This document shows, one piece after another, positions 63,871-64,000 of a stretch of DNA of 64,000 nt. Source of the stretch: Xiphophorus maculatus (lineage: Eukaryota; Chordata; Actinopteri; Cyprinodontiformes; Poeciliidae); the NCBI RefSeq assembly GCF_002775205.1, contig NC_036457.1:8758024-8822023 (forward strand), read 5' to 3'. A model generated the notes under the pieces. That model was not told where the DNA came from, searched no databases, and saw only the letters and a program-made list of their open reading frames with translations. Made by a program: the position numbers and the translations under genes. Position 1 is the first letter of the stretch; each line of letters starts with the position of its first letter.

Positions 63871-64000
63871 TGATGAAGGATTGAAAAAGATGAGGTACAG
63901 ACAGAGAAACGACAGGAACGAGTGAGGCATGAAGCCATCGGAAGCATTCTATTAAATAAGAGTTCCTTCTCGCTCCCAATGGGCTGTACATTAGAGCCAA

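Larger units (their letters stand above)
50621..64000 (+). other. First intron of the grik gene (5' part)
   Basis: No second exon with a phase-1 acceptor leading into GIFE was found, so the rest of the window should be intron. Contents are a 23-bp direct repeat with a G-run at 51.72-51.81 kb, a LINE tail at 55.07 kb, Tc1-like remnants at 57.6 and 61.7 kb, and microsatellites. A nested gene on either strand was not recognised. Confidence 0.65.

Noticed and set aside
63412..63873. A 153-codon frame near the window end
   Set aside because: It has no recognised domain, ends in a G-run and GT repeat, and lies in grik intron 1; it is likely open by chance.

Overview
The window reads as nuclear DNA of a teleost fish. 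Coding sequence is sparse, exons are small with GT/AG introns, microsatellites are frequent, and fossils of typical fish transposons are present (L2/Rex-like and RTE LINEs, Tc1-like elements, Ty3/gypsy with solo LTRs, a tRNA-derived SINE). No bacterial-type genes, rRNA, CRISPR or intact tRNA gene was seen. The species cannot be fixed; a percomorph fish is a reasonable guess.

Layout: 1-17.9 kb is intergenic, with a LINE relic at 3.7 kb, one strong CTCF-type motif at 5.16 kb, a stretch that looks like a conserved non-coding element at 8.4-8.6 kb, and a solo LTR at 16.6 kb. 18-35.5 kb holds a small tandem family of secreted proteins made of two WxxW (mucin CysD / CILP-type) domains: an orphan last exon (18.13 kb), an intact seven-exon gene A (23.93-26.02 kb) and an intact gene B of seven to nine coding exons (30.25-35.43 kb). 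The flanks of the orphan exon and of gene A belong to an old segmental duplication of several kb. 35.5-49.8 kb is intergenic and rich in transposon remains. At 49.85-50.62 kb lies a GC-rich promoter / 5'UTR with three upstream ORFs, then the first coding exon of a kainate-type ionotropic glutamate receptor (grik2-like), on the plus strand. From 50.62 kb to the end the DNA is the start of its long first intron, holding only repeats.

The two WxxW genes have the same exon architecture. A 12-nt first coding exon is followed by a signal-peptide exon. Each domain is then encoded by two exons in phases 1-2-1. They therefore arose by tandem duplication, and each protein by internal domain duplication. 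All exon joins were checked by reading frame by hand, not by transcript evidence.
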